Positions 1 to 12,273 of a stretch of 64,000 bases of DNA are shown piece by piece (positions within the stretch are counted from its first letter, which is position 1; each line of letters opens with the position of its first letter). A program made the translations under genes and the position numbers. The stretch is from Bugulina stolonifera. Its lineage: Eukaryota; Bryozoa; Gymnolaemata; Cheilostomatida; Bugulidae. The notes under the pieces are model-generated. The model was not told the DNA's origin and ran no database searches. It was given only the letters and a program-made list of their open reading frames with translations. Location of the stretch: contig OW285195.1 in the NCBI GenBank assembly GCA_935421135.1, forward strand, positions 5,866,701 to 5,930,700, given 5' to 3'.

Positions 1-3000
1 AAATATACAGGCATGTTTTAGATGCAAGATACTAGACAGTCATAATATATTGGACTATGCAGTTTTAATTGTTAGATATAAGATAAAACAGCCCTGTTTG
101 CACTAGTCACCGCTCTCACTATGCTATAGGCCAAGAGGACGCGTAGATTTTACATGTCACAACATGTTATTATATTTATTGCCTGTTTATATAGTCAGTA
201 GGACGGTGTCTAATTCAACCATTTAGCCAAATAATATACAAAAATATCTAGCACTTTAAACTAACTAGCAGCGTAAACAATAACCTAAAGTGATAGACCT
301 AAAGAGTGGAAGTGAGAATTTTTGTATACAGCAGTTTACCACAAGTTTGTGTCTACGTTATTCCATGCACATTTTTATTGGGTAGATACTTGAGCATTTG
401 CATTGTCTTTGTTTACATTTAAGTCGTCTGATGTGCATTTCTATATTTTTATTCAGCAAAGAAAGCACCTGTTTCGACCTGAAAACATCATTTCTGTAAA
501 CATTTTCTGGACATTGGTGTGAACTTAGTCTGCAATATGGCTGCAGTAGAATCAGCGAATCAGAAGTGAGTATAGCATTGTGTAATTTCATCAGCCTTAT
601 TTCATTGAGATGTGGTTTTCAAATGGAAGTAAAACAGGTGCACTCAAATATACATGTATCTGAAGATGAAAAATGATACGTAAAATTAATCTTTAAATCA
701 TAATAATCATTTGAAAATGAAAAATTTTGTATGGAAAAAGATGAATATTATACATTTTACTATTGCATTGGAGTAACTATGCAACACTGTAACCCAAATT
801 AATAAAGAAGCGTAGGCTTAATTGTAACCACAAAGGCCTGCCACAATAAATTATTTTCTACATTCTAGCCATGAAACCACTATCAGCCAAGGGTGCTTTG
901 ATATCAGTGTACTATTAATAGTTGATTGACAACAACCGGTTCTATTTTAAACCAATGAAGGAAACATTGGGCATATGTACATGTAGAACCACAAAAATAG
1001 ATTATTGTGATAATCACAGCTTGCGGCACTCACAATTTGGTTTCGCTAAAAGAGAAATGAGGTCAATAAACCCAACAATGGTTGGGGTGAGACACATAAT
1101 AATAAGTTAGGGCTATAATTATCTGTTTTTACTACCACACACTCATCGAAAATAAAATATTTATCTGGTAATGAGTTTACCAAGCAATAACATTAATTGA
1201 CAATATTATTAACATATGGGGCCACAAAGGGAGCAGTGGAAGGCAAATTTATACCAGTAAATGTATGGGGCCCACACAGGGACAAGGGGGATTAAGTAAG
1301 TACATGTACAAATAAATGACTTAGACAGACAGCACCTTATGCTTGAATGAAAACATAATTATTGTCTAATACCACATCTCAGCTTTAAAATATAACTTTT
1401 TGCCTTCCAATATTATTTTCACTGACATTTGATGTTTTAATGGCATAATCTCAATAGATAATCCAGAGTTACTCAGCACCAAACAAAACCATTGTGGAAA
1501 TTATCAAAAGTACATAGTAGCACACATCATTTATTGATAAATATTTTTTGTTCATTGAAGTTGCATGATTTGTCACAACCGGATAAGTGAAACGTGATAA
1601 TTGTATAATGAAGCTATGCCAATGACCTTGAGGATTACAAAAGTCCAGGACTGGGTTAGCTTTAGTTACCTCTTAGCTAACATGGTGTTATAAAAATGAT
1701 TTATTTAGTATAATATCTTATGTTGTACACCAATGTGCCTAGTACACTCTAGTACTATTATAATGCTATGCAGTTATGTCAAGTAGATGACAGGGGGCAA
1801 AGACTCTTTCACCTTAATTCACAGCTGATGGTCTGGTGATTTACTTCCTTTTGGCAGCAAATTCTATGTTGGAAGCATAGTAGCGCTGAAAAGCTTGAGA
1901 TCCTTTGTGCATGAGATAGGTAATGAGCATAGGGAGCCATAAATAGAAATAGAAATAGAAATTTCTATTTTTTTTCCAAAAGTTGAGTGTTTTGTGAACT
2001 TTAAAAAAGCCTTTCATACTTAAAATAACAGTCTAGAACAGAATCCTGTTTGAAGTTTAAGCTTTCCTCAGTGTATTCTATTTGGAAGTACATGTACTTG
2101 TATCAAAATCTTGTCCTACAGGAAACAAAAGCTATTAATTAACATACATGTGCGTGTATATTGTAATGTATAATATTGAAGTTCAAATGTAGAAAATGAG
2201 AAGAGGGAACAACTCCATAGGCAAAATCAAAACCCTCCGCATACACGAGCTGAAATGTCTCTAGCAAAGATAATGAACCTAGTGTGAACGAACAGACAAG
2301 CTGTGTTGCACAAATGCATGTAATTATTGTTCTGTTTTCATTTTCATGATAGTAAATTTTCAGAAAAGTGTTTTGGATCTACCAGTATAAATAACTTTAC
2401 ATAACATATTTCACAAATAATTATGCAAATATAATTTCAACTGGATAAAAATAGATTTTTTGACTTCCACTATTTTGAACTTTGGTGCAACCACAAAAAT
2501 TCAGCAATATTCTGAAAGTTATGTTTTTCAATTTTTTCAAAAGTTTGTTTGTTATTCTGTTAAGTATGAAAAGTGTTAATAAAACTTTGGAACAACAAAA
2601 TATTGCAAAAAATATACACATTCATTTTCAACTGCAGAGAATTTTCCAATATGAAATTAACGTTTCAGTTTCATTTGGCACTGCTTCTTGGTTTAAGTTT
2701 TGCTGAGAGCCTAGAAAGTTTTTCCATCCCAAGGTACATGTAGATGGGGCACAGAAGCTTGAGATTAGATACGACAGGAGTACTATTAAACATCTGCCCT
2801 AGCCAAACACTAGCTCCTCGGGTGGCGAGCCCAGCCATCACAGCTAGAATTTGCAAGTATTGACTGCACTATACATGTTGTACTAATACTTGTGATGACA
2901 CTAAATGCGTTGAAGTATTCATAACAATTTAGTTAATAGAACCGGTATGGCCTAAGTGATGACTGACATTGAACTTTACATTGACTTTTTGCGACACTTT

Positions 3001-3098
3001 ACCAGCATAGTGAGGGTGCCCCTTAGGTCCACCCTTAAATAGAATCAATAATCAATAAGATACTGTTTTGATCCATACAGCCATGTTGTGTTTTTCAG
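1..3098. other. Region upstream of ABCG copy 1, no gene recognised
   Basis: AT-rich sequence with no recognisable protein or RNA gene. The short open frames here show no conserved motif and no splice-linked continuation. A short AAATAG tract lies near 1942-1965. Copy 1 exon 1 begins after a tttttcag acceptor at 3099, so at least one upstream exon, probably untranslated, should lie here or further out; I could not place it. Confidence 0.5.
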
Positions 3099-3102
3099 GT
3101 AG

Positions 3103-6100
3103 ATGAAAACGACAACTTACTGGTCCAAGGGCTATGAGCTGAAGTTTCACAGTCTAAATGTTCAGATTGGTTCCAGAGCTATACTGAAAGATGTATATGG
3201 AATTGCTAAGCCAGGGGAGATGGTGGCCATTATGGGACCTTCAGGTTAGTGTCTTATCACCCCTCTCTCCCTCTCCCCCCCCCCCCCCTCCAACTCAGGC
3301 TCTAGCCATGTGATCTTTGACTAGAATTTGATCTCAGATTTTAGGTAGATTGCACAGCATTCACTCTTTTAGGCTTTTCCATAGTTATAATTATGCAGCA
3401 TATTGTCACATCAATTAGGGGCTGTGTAGGCCTATGTGGCAAGTTTTTATGGTACTATTTACCACATTCTGCCTAACACCAGCAACAGAACAGGTCACGA
3501 CAGGTGCCTGGTAGAGTCATATGCTACATTATTGATAAAGGTCATAATTCTAATGCATGTTGGCTAACACACTGTAGTTTGATAAGGCGTCAACTTCCAC
3601 CCCATTTTTAGAGATCATAGGCTAGCTGTGTGAATGTTTTTGTATTGCAGACATTCAGGTACAGTACTAACCACACTAAATGATATTTGTCTCGTAGCAT
3701 GCATGGACACTAAATTTTCACCCACTAAATCACCAGCAAACAATATCTGTGATCAAGGTATTATATCTTACAGGTTCAGGTAAAACAACTCTACTAAACA
3801 CACTGGCTGGAAGAAGAGGAATAGACTCTGGTCACCTGACACTAAACTCTCAGTCTCTCTGTAAGCAGACGAAAAGGAAGATATCTTATGTCTTACAGCA
3901 AGATATATTCCTCAGCAACCTTACCTGTTGGGAGACTCTCTGGGTAAGTGGAGAATTGTGGGTAGGTGACGCATTGTTGGTAGGTTGTGCATTATCGTGT
4001 ATCACAACACAAACTTGTAATCTGTTTGTAGTACACAGCACTTCTAAGGCTTCCTGGCTCCATGCCAACCTCTGAGAAGAGAGAGAGGGTAATGGAGATA
4101 GTGGATGCCCTAGACATGAGAAAATGCCTTCACACAAGTTAGTAATAGTAACAATAATTCAAAATTTGGTGCATCATAAAACCAATTATTGAAATTAGAA
4201 CTGTTTACATGTAAATTAAGTTAATTTTTTCTAAAACAAAAAATTTGCAGTAAGTGGTCTGTCAAAGTAATAAATTTCTGATTGGTCAACTCTGGACCAG
4301 TTTGGTGTTGCCTGTTAGATTAAAAAGGCCACATCAAAGGCAAACCAAATTTTGAAAGAATATTGAAATTGTATCAGGTTCAAGCTGTTTGGCCATAAAT
4401 TTTAGATGTCTATGCACTAATTTCACAGACATACCAGTCTTTTTTTCCAAAAGTGACCATTGTTCTAGAATCAATGCTTTAAACTAATGTATTTGCTTTC
4501 TCTAGACATAGAGAAAGATTTTATCTAAGTAAGTTTAGGATACGATGTGACCCTTTTTATGAGAATCATACAATAGGATGTAATTAAAATTACAGTAAGA
4601 CCTATGTTATTGTGATGGGTAACTTTGTCTTACTTTTACAACTAAATTACAAACCCCTTGTTTGAAGAACAGAATATACCCAAGCATAATAAATTATCAG
4701 TAATTATCAATAAAGATGGAATTTACAGGTGTTTTTAAAATTTTTATTGGCTCCCAGCTGTGTGATTCTAATAGCAGGTATCAGATATTTTAATTAGATG
4801 TATTGGAGAGAGAATTCTCTTGGTTGTAACACATGCTAATAGCTAAGCTATGCCCTCTGAAATCTAAACACACCTGTTAAAATAATATAAAGAGCATTAA
4901 TCCTCCAAGTCAAAATAGAAAAAAGTATGCAGTTACATTAGAGAGGCTCATTAGGGAGGCTGTACAGAGTATAATTAAGGGGCTTATTAGGGAGGCTGCA
5001 TACAAAGCATGAGTATGACTGTACTCAGTCAGAAAAAAGTGGTCTGATGTCTTATTCAATCTGTTACACAGAGGTTGGAGACGATTCTAACAGAGGACTT
5101 TCAGGAGGAGAGAAAAAGAGGACTACTATAGCCTGTGAGCTTCTCACCAACCCAGCTCTGATGTTGTTAGACGTATGTATTGTATATTAGTAAACTCTGT
5201 TCTGGTTCATGATGGATGCACATTTCCTGTCCATAGTAGAAGAGTAATATTTATGACGGAAAAGAAATTGGAGACTTAAATAGGGCTATTCATTCAAAAA
5301 AGTCACAAAACAAAAGATGTTCCTTTAAGTCTTTGCCTTTATAGGTTATTTTACTAGCAGAAAAATGCTGGAGATCAGTTCCTTTAATCTTCTCTGAAAC
5401 AGCAATCATGTTAAATAGCTTGCTACGTTTTGATTGCAACCCCAAATATTTGGTTGGTGCCGATTTTGTACATTGGAGTGATGGTGAGATAAAGTAGTGT
5501 GAGGGTAGGAAGAAATATGGTACAGTAGAATAGAGTGGAACAAAGTACTGTATATGGTGTCATCGGTATGGTATGGGGTAGCACGGTTGTTTTGGCACGA
5601 AATACTCGTACACTAGAATATTGCGCTTTTACTTTTGAGAACCAATTTGAGTATTTTACCTAATATCATTTTCTCTGAAATAGCAATCATAACTACCTGT
5701 GGGTTGTGATAAAATGTAGACATCTAGACACCAGTCTACACCACCATACTTTTTTAAGAATTTCCAATGACTTTTTGGCATCAAACCTGTTTAAAAACTA
5801 ACCACTAACTAAAAGGACAAACACTCATAACTATAGCAGATTTTTTGGTTAAGAACAGAAACAATGATATTAAAACCACATAGATGTAGGCCTACTGAAT
5901 TAAAATTTATGTTTGATTTTTTGTCGTTAAAGTTTATCTCTCACCCAATTAAACTTTCCAAGAATGTGCACATCACCTGTGTTGAGTTATTATTTGAAAA
6001 AGTGGGTCAATTTTAATTTGAGATAAAAATATTTTGGTTGAAAGCTGACATTAATGGTTTTGCATTTGTAAAATTTCTCTAATCTGTTGATTTGATACCA

Positions 6101-9100
6101 CAAACACACCATTTTACAAGATAACTTTAATAAATAAAGTAGGCATTCATATGCCATCAAAGTGACATCAGGTTTTATGCACTGGGTAGCCTGCCTTTAG
6201 AGACTTATCTACCCTCATATTTCCTGTAATACACCAATTCACAACTACAAAAATAGCACCATATTCTACCATATATACACAGAATATGCTTTGATTAGAT
6301 TTTAATTGCTCTGTATTAAGCCAAATTAACCAAACCAAACCTATCCACCCCCCTCTGTACAATTTACTATTTGCATAAATGTATGTATTTCTCAGCATTC
6401 TCATATCACACCATTATAAAGCTTAGGCCACACTGACGCGAATTTTCTTGCGAATAGCGAATTTTGGCCAAAGGCGAATTTGCAAATTAGAATCAAACGT
6501 GCCACACTGCAAAAGCTATAAGCGAATTCGCATTGATTTCACCCAATGAGGGATCAAAAATTATTATCCTCGGTCACGTTTCTCATTCACTGCAGAACTA
6601 GAAATCCGAAAAATGTAAAATAAAATTATAATTAAAATAGAATAAAATAAAATAATTATTTTATTCTTACTTTCATTCGTTTTACACAATTCTTGCAAAC
6701 GGAAGTAGTCATTTTATTCATCAGTTAAAATAAATTTTTTAATATAATAATTTAAACTCATTATTGATTGAAAATCCGTGGCTCTGAACACGTGACAGTA
6801 ACGTGACAAGAAAAAATTGGCCAATTACAAATTAGCGAGTTGCGAATTAGCTGATTGAGATCAGCGAGTGCGAAATCGCTAATTTTGCGCGAATTCGCAC
6901 AAAATTTGCGATTTGTGAATTCGCCTTTGGCCAAAATTCGCTATTCGCAAGAAAATTCGCGTCAGTGTGGCCTAAGCATAATAGTTTATCATCAAACCAT
7001 GGGCAGGCAACCTTTACAATCAAACAAAAAATGCTTTGATTATTACAGAAATTTTATGGTGTTTCAATTTTTTCATCATCCATATTACAACAGCACATAC
7101 ATGTAAAGAATAGGGTTGTATGATAAATTTTCATTCAGTTCATATTTAGATGGGCACATAAATATAAATTTATTTATTCATTAGTCTTGAAGGAAGAATA
7201 AATATTTTTTAGGCCCCTCTACCTACCTGTGCTGATAACCCTTATTCTGACTGAAGAAGATTTAGCAATATAATTTTCTTAATATTTTAAGATCAAAATT
7301 TGTTGCAATTTAAATATACATGTATTTCAATAGCCAAGTTAATGGTGATTTAGGTATCTCGAAACCTTTTGCTGCATGAAAATCACTTGGTTTATATAAA
7401 ACTCGTTTCAAACATAATTTTGCTGCAAATTTTACTAGTTCAATACATGATATGGGCATCATTCGTAGATTTGGCCTGTGTTCCAGCTAGCCGCAGTGCA
7501 AATGAATGTGTTGGCTAAGTTAATTGCACGTGTAGAATGTGGAACCCAAGCTATATTTCATGAAAAATTTTACTTACATGCCTTGTACTATCATTAGATC
7601 ATTAGCAAGCATAGAAATAGCTTTAGTTCCTGCAATCATCATACCCGTACTTTATCTATATACAGGAACCCACATCAGGCTTGGATTCATCGACTGCTTA
7701 TAGCCTCTGTTCTACAACGAAAGAGTTTGCTAAATTGTTGGGTAAGACAGTCGTAGTAGCTATACACCAGCCATCCAGTCAGATATTCAACATGTTTGAT
7801 AAGCTACTTGTGCTATGTGAAGGTCAAGTTGCCTACTTTGGAGATACACAGAGCTGTGCACAACATTTTCATAATTTGGAGTTACCCTGCCCTGCTACCT
7901 ACAACATAGCTGATCATATCTGTAAGTTATAGCAGTATATTGTTATTCATTGGTTAATTATTGACTATCAGGTCGTACCAGTTCTTCAACAGATGTGGGT
8001 TTTCTATTCTATTGAGTTGCTCCAGTAGTTGGCTGTGATTGAAAGAAGCTGTTAACACTGGCCACCATTGTAACATAATACACTATAATAAAGTCCCTAG
8101 AAGTATAGGCTAGTAATTAAATGGCACAGGATAGTAGGACATGGCACATTGCAATGCACCAAATAATCTACACACACTGATCAAACAAAGTAATGGCAAA
8201 CATTGGAGTTGTCCACTTTTGTTATTACAAGCGCACCGAGGAGATAACTACTATGGTAGCACACATACATAATTATAATGCAAACCCTACAGCTTGTAAA
8301 TCATGTAGTTCTTATTTTACTGCCATCATACTAAAACTATCTCAAATATGAAACCAGCTCTTGACTTGGAATGCTAAAGAATTACAACTAAATTACATAG
8401 ATATTTTGGTCATTTCAGGTATTTTATTCTGAGAAAAAACTGGTTTTCCTAGTTTTTTCCTTGAGCATTTCAAATAACTGAACTCGGCATCTTCATGGCA
8501 TAGCAGAATTTCAATCAAATGGTTGATGGTGGACTCTTTTCCCTATTGGACTGGGCGGTCAATCACCACAGCTATCTATACTTGACCATCCGTAGCCTAT
8601 GGTTCAGTAGTAGTATTACTGGTTTAGTGTGCGCACTCGTAGCGACATTTATACTCATATACATGTATGTGTAAATAGCTCTATGCCAAACTGATGTTAC
8701 ATTGTACTACATGACTCTAGCTCTAGCGGAAGTTATTGCCTATTGAAAATACAAACTATCGTACTACGCACTACTATGTCAAATTATCAAAAATATAAAT
8801 TTTATTTGGTCCCATCTACATGTTATTTGCTCTGAGATGAACAGCACACTCTGTAGAGGGTTCAGGCAACTAATAAACTTACTTGATTGAAAAATCCATG
8901 TCCTAAGTCTCAGTTTTTATCTCTATTTCTTCAGCTGTTTCGTTCTACTTTCAGTGGAGCAAATCAAAGGTCCCCCAGAGATTAGAGAAAGGATATTCCA
9001 AAGTGCTGTCAGCCAACTGTAAGTACTCTCAGTGCAAATTTTTGTAGAATAAATAAAAATTCATAATAGTAGTATCTGCAAAAATAATCAGCACAGTCAT

Positions 9101-12100
9101 GAACAATGATGGAATTCCAAATATGATTACACGGAATTTTCGTGAAATTTTTATTACATCCGTTTAATTTTGCATCAAACAAACATTTTCATTTTGCTTT
9201 TGAACTTGAGGGGTGAAACAAATTTTGTTTCATTTGTGTGGTATTTTGGTGTAATGGTTCCAATCGCAGCGAGTATTTGTAATATTCATACTTGTTGTCT
9301 TTATAACGACTGATTTGATTTTATATAATAATAGAAGCTTGCATTTTTACATAATGCTGCGTTAAAAGCTCTCAATGCAGAACACAAATAAAATGATAAT
9401 TGTGCAGACAAGTCCACGAACCCAGTGTAGTGGATTATTTGCATGTAGACAAGCACAATGGGGCCTACCTAACTCTATGATTGGTCTTCATGTTTTGTAC
9501 TGCAAATAACTGTTTCATATGCTTCATGTACCCAATATTGATTGCAGAAAATTGACCTTACCAGAACTGATGGTTAAATGCAAACACGAAATGACTGCAG
9601 ATAGACTCCGATGTAGACTTTCGTCAGAAAAGAAGGCGGAGACGGATGTGGAGACTGGTAGTGTTGGGGAGTTGTCCTCTAATGGCAGTCAGATCGTTAC
9701 ATCCATAGAGAACGCAACTCCTAACAAAACAGAATTATATGACATTATCAATGAAAAAGGTTCCAAAGAGAAGATAATGTCCACCTGTAATTATCTGACT
9801 GATCATGAGAAGACAGCACCAAGTGAAATAGACTTGAAACATTATGAGAGTACAACTCCTAATGATCTCGGCTGCTATGTGAATACAGAGTTCATAAATG
9901 ATGAAGAGAACTGCTCAGCAGGTACTTGTATAGTGTTTACAATCCACTCTCAGACATTCTACACATAAATGCTTTTGATATTATAGATAATTTATCATCC
10001 CTGATTAGCATGTTGTCAGTAGAAGTGAAATTCTACCAATAACCTTGTCGGTGAACTAGAGCTAGACCAAAAAAAAATAAATTTTAAATAGTGAAATGTA
10101 AATAGTTCACTGAAGAATGGGGTACAATGAGTAGCACATAATGTAGACCTAGAGGGATAAACTGCATTATGTTATAATATAGTACACTGTACTCTATTGG
10201 TGATGATTATTTATATTAATATGCAGACAGTGGAATTGACGAACTTACAATGGAATATCAGAGGGAACATTATGAACCAAAATGGCCGTCAAGCTTTCTG
10301 ATTCAATACATAGTACTGCTACAAAGGTACTGTAAATATACTCTTTTACGCATGCTAGAATCATAGGCTCTGTCTAGAGATGCTACACGTAGATAATTTT
10401 ATGTCTGGAGTTTCCAATTTCATGCTGTTATGTTATCTTATACATTCCTGATAATGTGTAAATCATCCAGGTGCTTTAAGCAAACGTTTCCCAGTGTGCT
10501 TAGCAAGTGGAACGTAGCACAGATGGTGGTACTCGGAGTATTTGCTGGAATGGTCTGGTTTCAGGTAAAACCAATAGAGAGTGAAATAGAGAACCGACAT
10601 GGTTTGGTGAGTGGAGTTGCCTTCTCTCTGTGATATTTGCATTTCATGAAACGAGAATCCGCACTGTCTAACGAAACTTTATCAGTAACTCTCTAGCTAG
10701 GTCTACTTTCACTTACAGATGATACACAGTTTACACACAAGTACTTAACGCAATGTTACCGCTTGCTTTACAGATTTTCTTCTGCTACATATTCGCAAGT
10801 TTCAACAGCACGCTTATTTCTACACTATCAGGTAAGTAACTCAGTCTATGTTCCCAGTCTATCCTGTTACATCTACATTCACTATCAATACAATCACATA
10901 CTATCAGTTGATAATCAGTAATCCATCTCTATTTATAGCTTCTAGTGACAGGACAGTTATAAACAAGGAAAGGCTGGCAGGGTACTATAGACTGTCTGCC
11001 TACTACGCTGCCAAGTATTCTACTGACATCCCACTGCTTCTCATACTGTTTACAATATTCTTCATCATAACTTTCTGGATCTCAGGCTTGAATACAGACT
11101 TTGTGGTTTTTCTACAGTACACCCTCCTACTTTACCTCTGCTGTGCTGCAGCCAATGTAAGAATACAGCATGTGGTTTTAAACAGTATATAATTTTATTA
11201 TGTAGTTAGTTGACTTACTGTACAACGAAGCTGAATAGGATGAATATACGATATAATACTTTCGTAAAGATAGACTCACATTGTGTCTGTTTGTAGAGTG
11301 TTGGAGGGTTTCTAGGCACTGTATTCCAGAATGTTCCTGTTGCCTTAGTGAGTTCAACTACTGCGATGGTTATGGCGATGATACTGGGTGGGTTCTACAC
11401 CAGCCGTCTTCCATTATGGTTAGACTGGATGAAATACTTATCTCACATCACACATATATATCATTCAGCTCTAATGATTGATTTCTACAACTCTGACATA
11501 CGGTACGTTTGTAAGGTCTTTCAATACAGCATGCACACATCGTACTGAATAATTACAGAGTTATCTACTCCTGACAAGTACAGAATGGTTGTCTGAAACG
11601 ATGTCATTAATATTCCAACTGTCCAGAGTACATCATTCTGAAGCAAATGCGTACTGTGTACATGCAGTATAAAAGAGGGCTTGCAACATGAACTACTGTA
11701 CATGTATATATTACCCAGTCTATAGACTACCAGCTACCAACCCATCCATGTTAATTGCAGATTATCGTTTGCACTATTGTAGACAGAAAACACTTTGTGT
11801 CTTCTAACAAGTCAAAACTTCTAGTATTCAAGTATTTGCTCAGTTAAATTAGCATTTAATTATCAGCGGGTAAAATGTCTAAGCCAACTAATCTACTGCA
11901 CATATACTTTACCCGCATTGTATCTTCAACTCTTTTCTACGTCTTTCTCACTGTGGTTTGTATCTGCTTTAGTCTAGCATGGTGTGCCTGTGTTATCACA
12001 ATAACTTATCTATGCTTCAGGTGTGCCGAAAAGTTCAGTAAATACAAGTCCTGCAGAAGCTCTAGCATCCTCCTCGCAGTCAACGTTACACAGGGTAATT

Positions 12101-12273
12101 ATCCACCTGTCTCTACCTTCATCAATAAAGGGGAGTTACTTGAGATCTACACCATGAGCAGTTCAGGTTTGACTATTCAGCATCATGTGGCTGTACTGAT
12201 AGGCTACACGCTGACACTGAAGATAGTGACATATTTAGTCTTTCGGTTTGTTAGGAAACCCAGCATAGCATGA
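3103..12273 (+). CDS. ABCG (White-family) half-transporter, copy 1, 13 exons
   Basis: Predicted ATP-driven membrane exporter half-unit of 727 residues that should work as a dimer; substrate unknown. Coding exons: 3103-3244, 3774-3943, 4032-4137, 5072-5172, 7666-7921, 8955-9018, 9548-9921, 10227-10326, 10471-10606, 10774-10831, 10939-11156, 11297-11502, 12021-12273. All introns are GT-AG and the phases join without a stop. The order is nucleotide-binding domain, then membrane domain, as in ABCG proteins. Walker A GPSGSGKTT is at residues 45-53 (split by intron 1), the Q-loop at Q90, signature LSGGE at 149-153, Walker B ending at D173 with E174, and the H-loop at H207. Exon 7 encodes a long hydrophilic linker of about 125 residues. 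Exons 8-13 encode six hydrophobic segments and a Cys-bearing outer loop with an NVT site before the last helix. The start is chosen because a TAG lies in frame directly before this ATG. The twin gene is at 47307-61100. Confidence 0.9.
6421..6977. mobile_element. 557-bp TIR element (MITE-like) in ABCG copy 1 intron 4
   Basis: The first 60 bases (6421-6480) are exactly repeated in inverted orientation at 6918-6977. The arms contain GGCCACACTGACGCG and several GCGAATT words. The middle is AT-rich and has no transposase frame. This is the form of a non-autonomous DNA transposon. The matching intron of copy 2 (57478-58373) is about 1.6 kb shorter and has no such arms, so the insertion probably followed the gene duplication. 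Target-site duplication and superfamily are not resolved: the flanking TTA and TAA are themselves inverted. Confidence 0.85.

Noticed and set aside
10848..11192. Open frame beginning with MFPVYP that runs from ABCG intron 10 into exon 11, present in both copies
   Set aside because: The first 91 bases are intron: a GT donor at 10832 and AG before 10939 join exons 10 and 11 in phase and give the expected ABCG sequence. Its similarity between copies is explained by recent duplication, and reading straight through intron 10 meets TAA at once.
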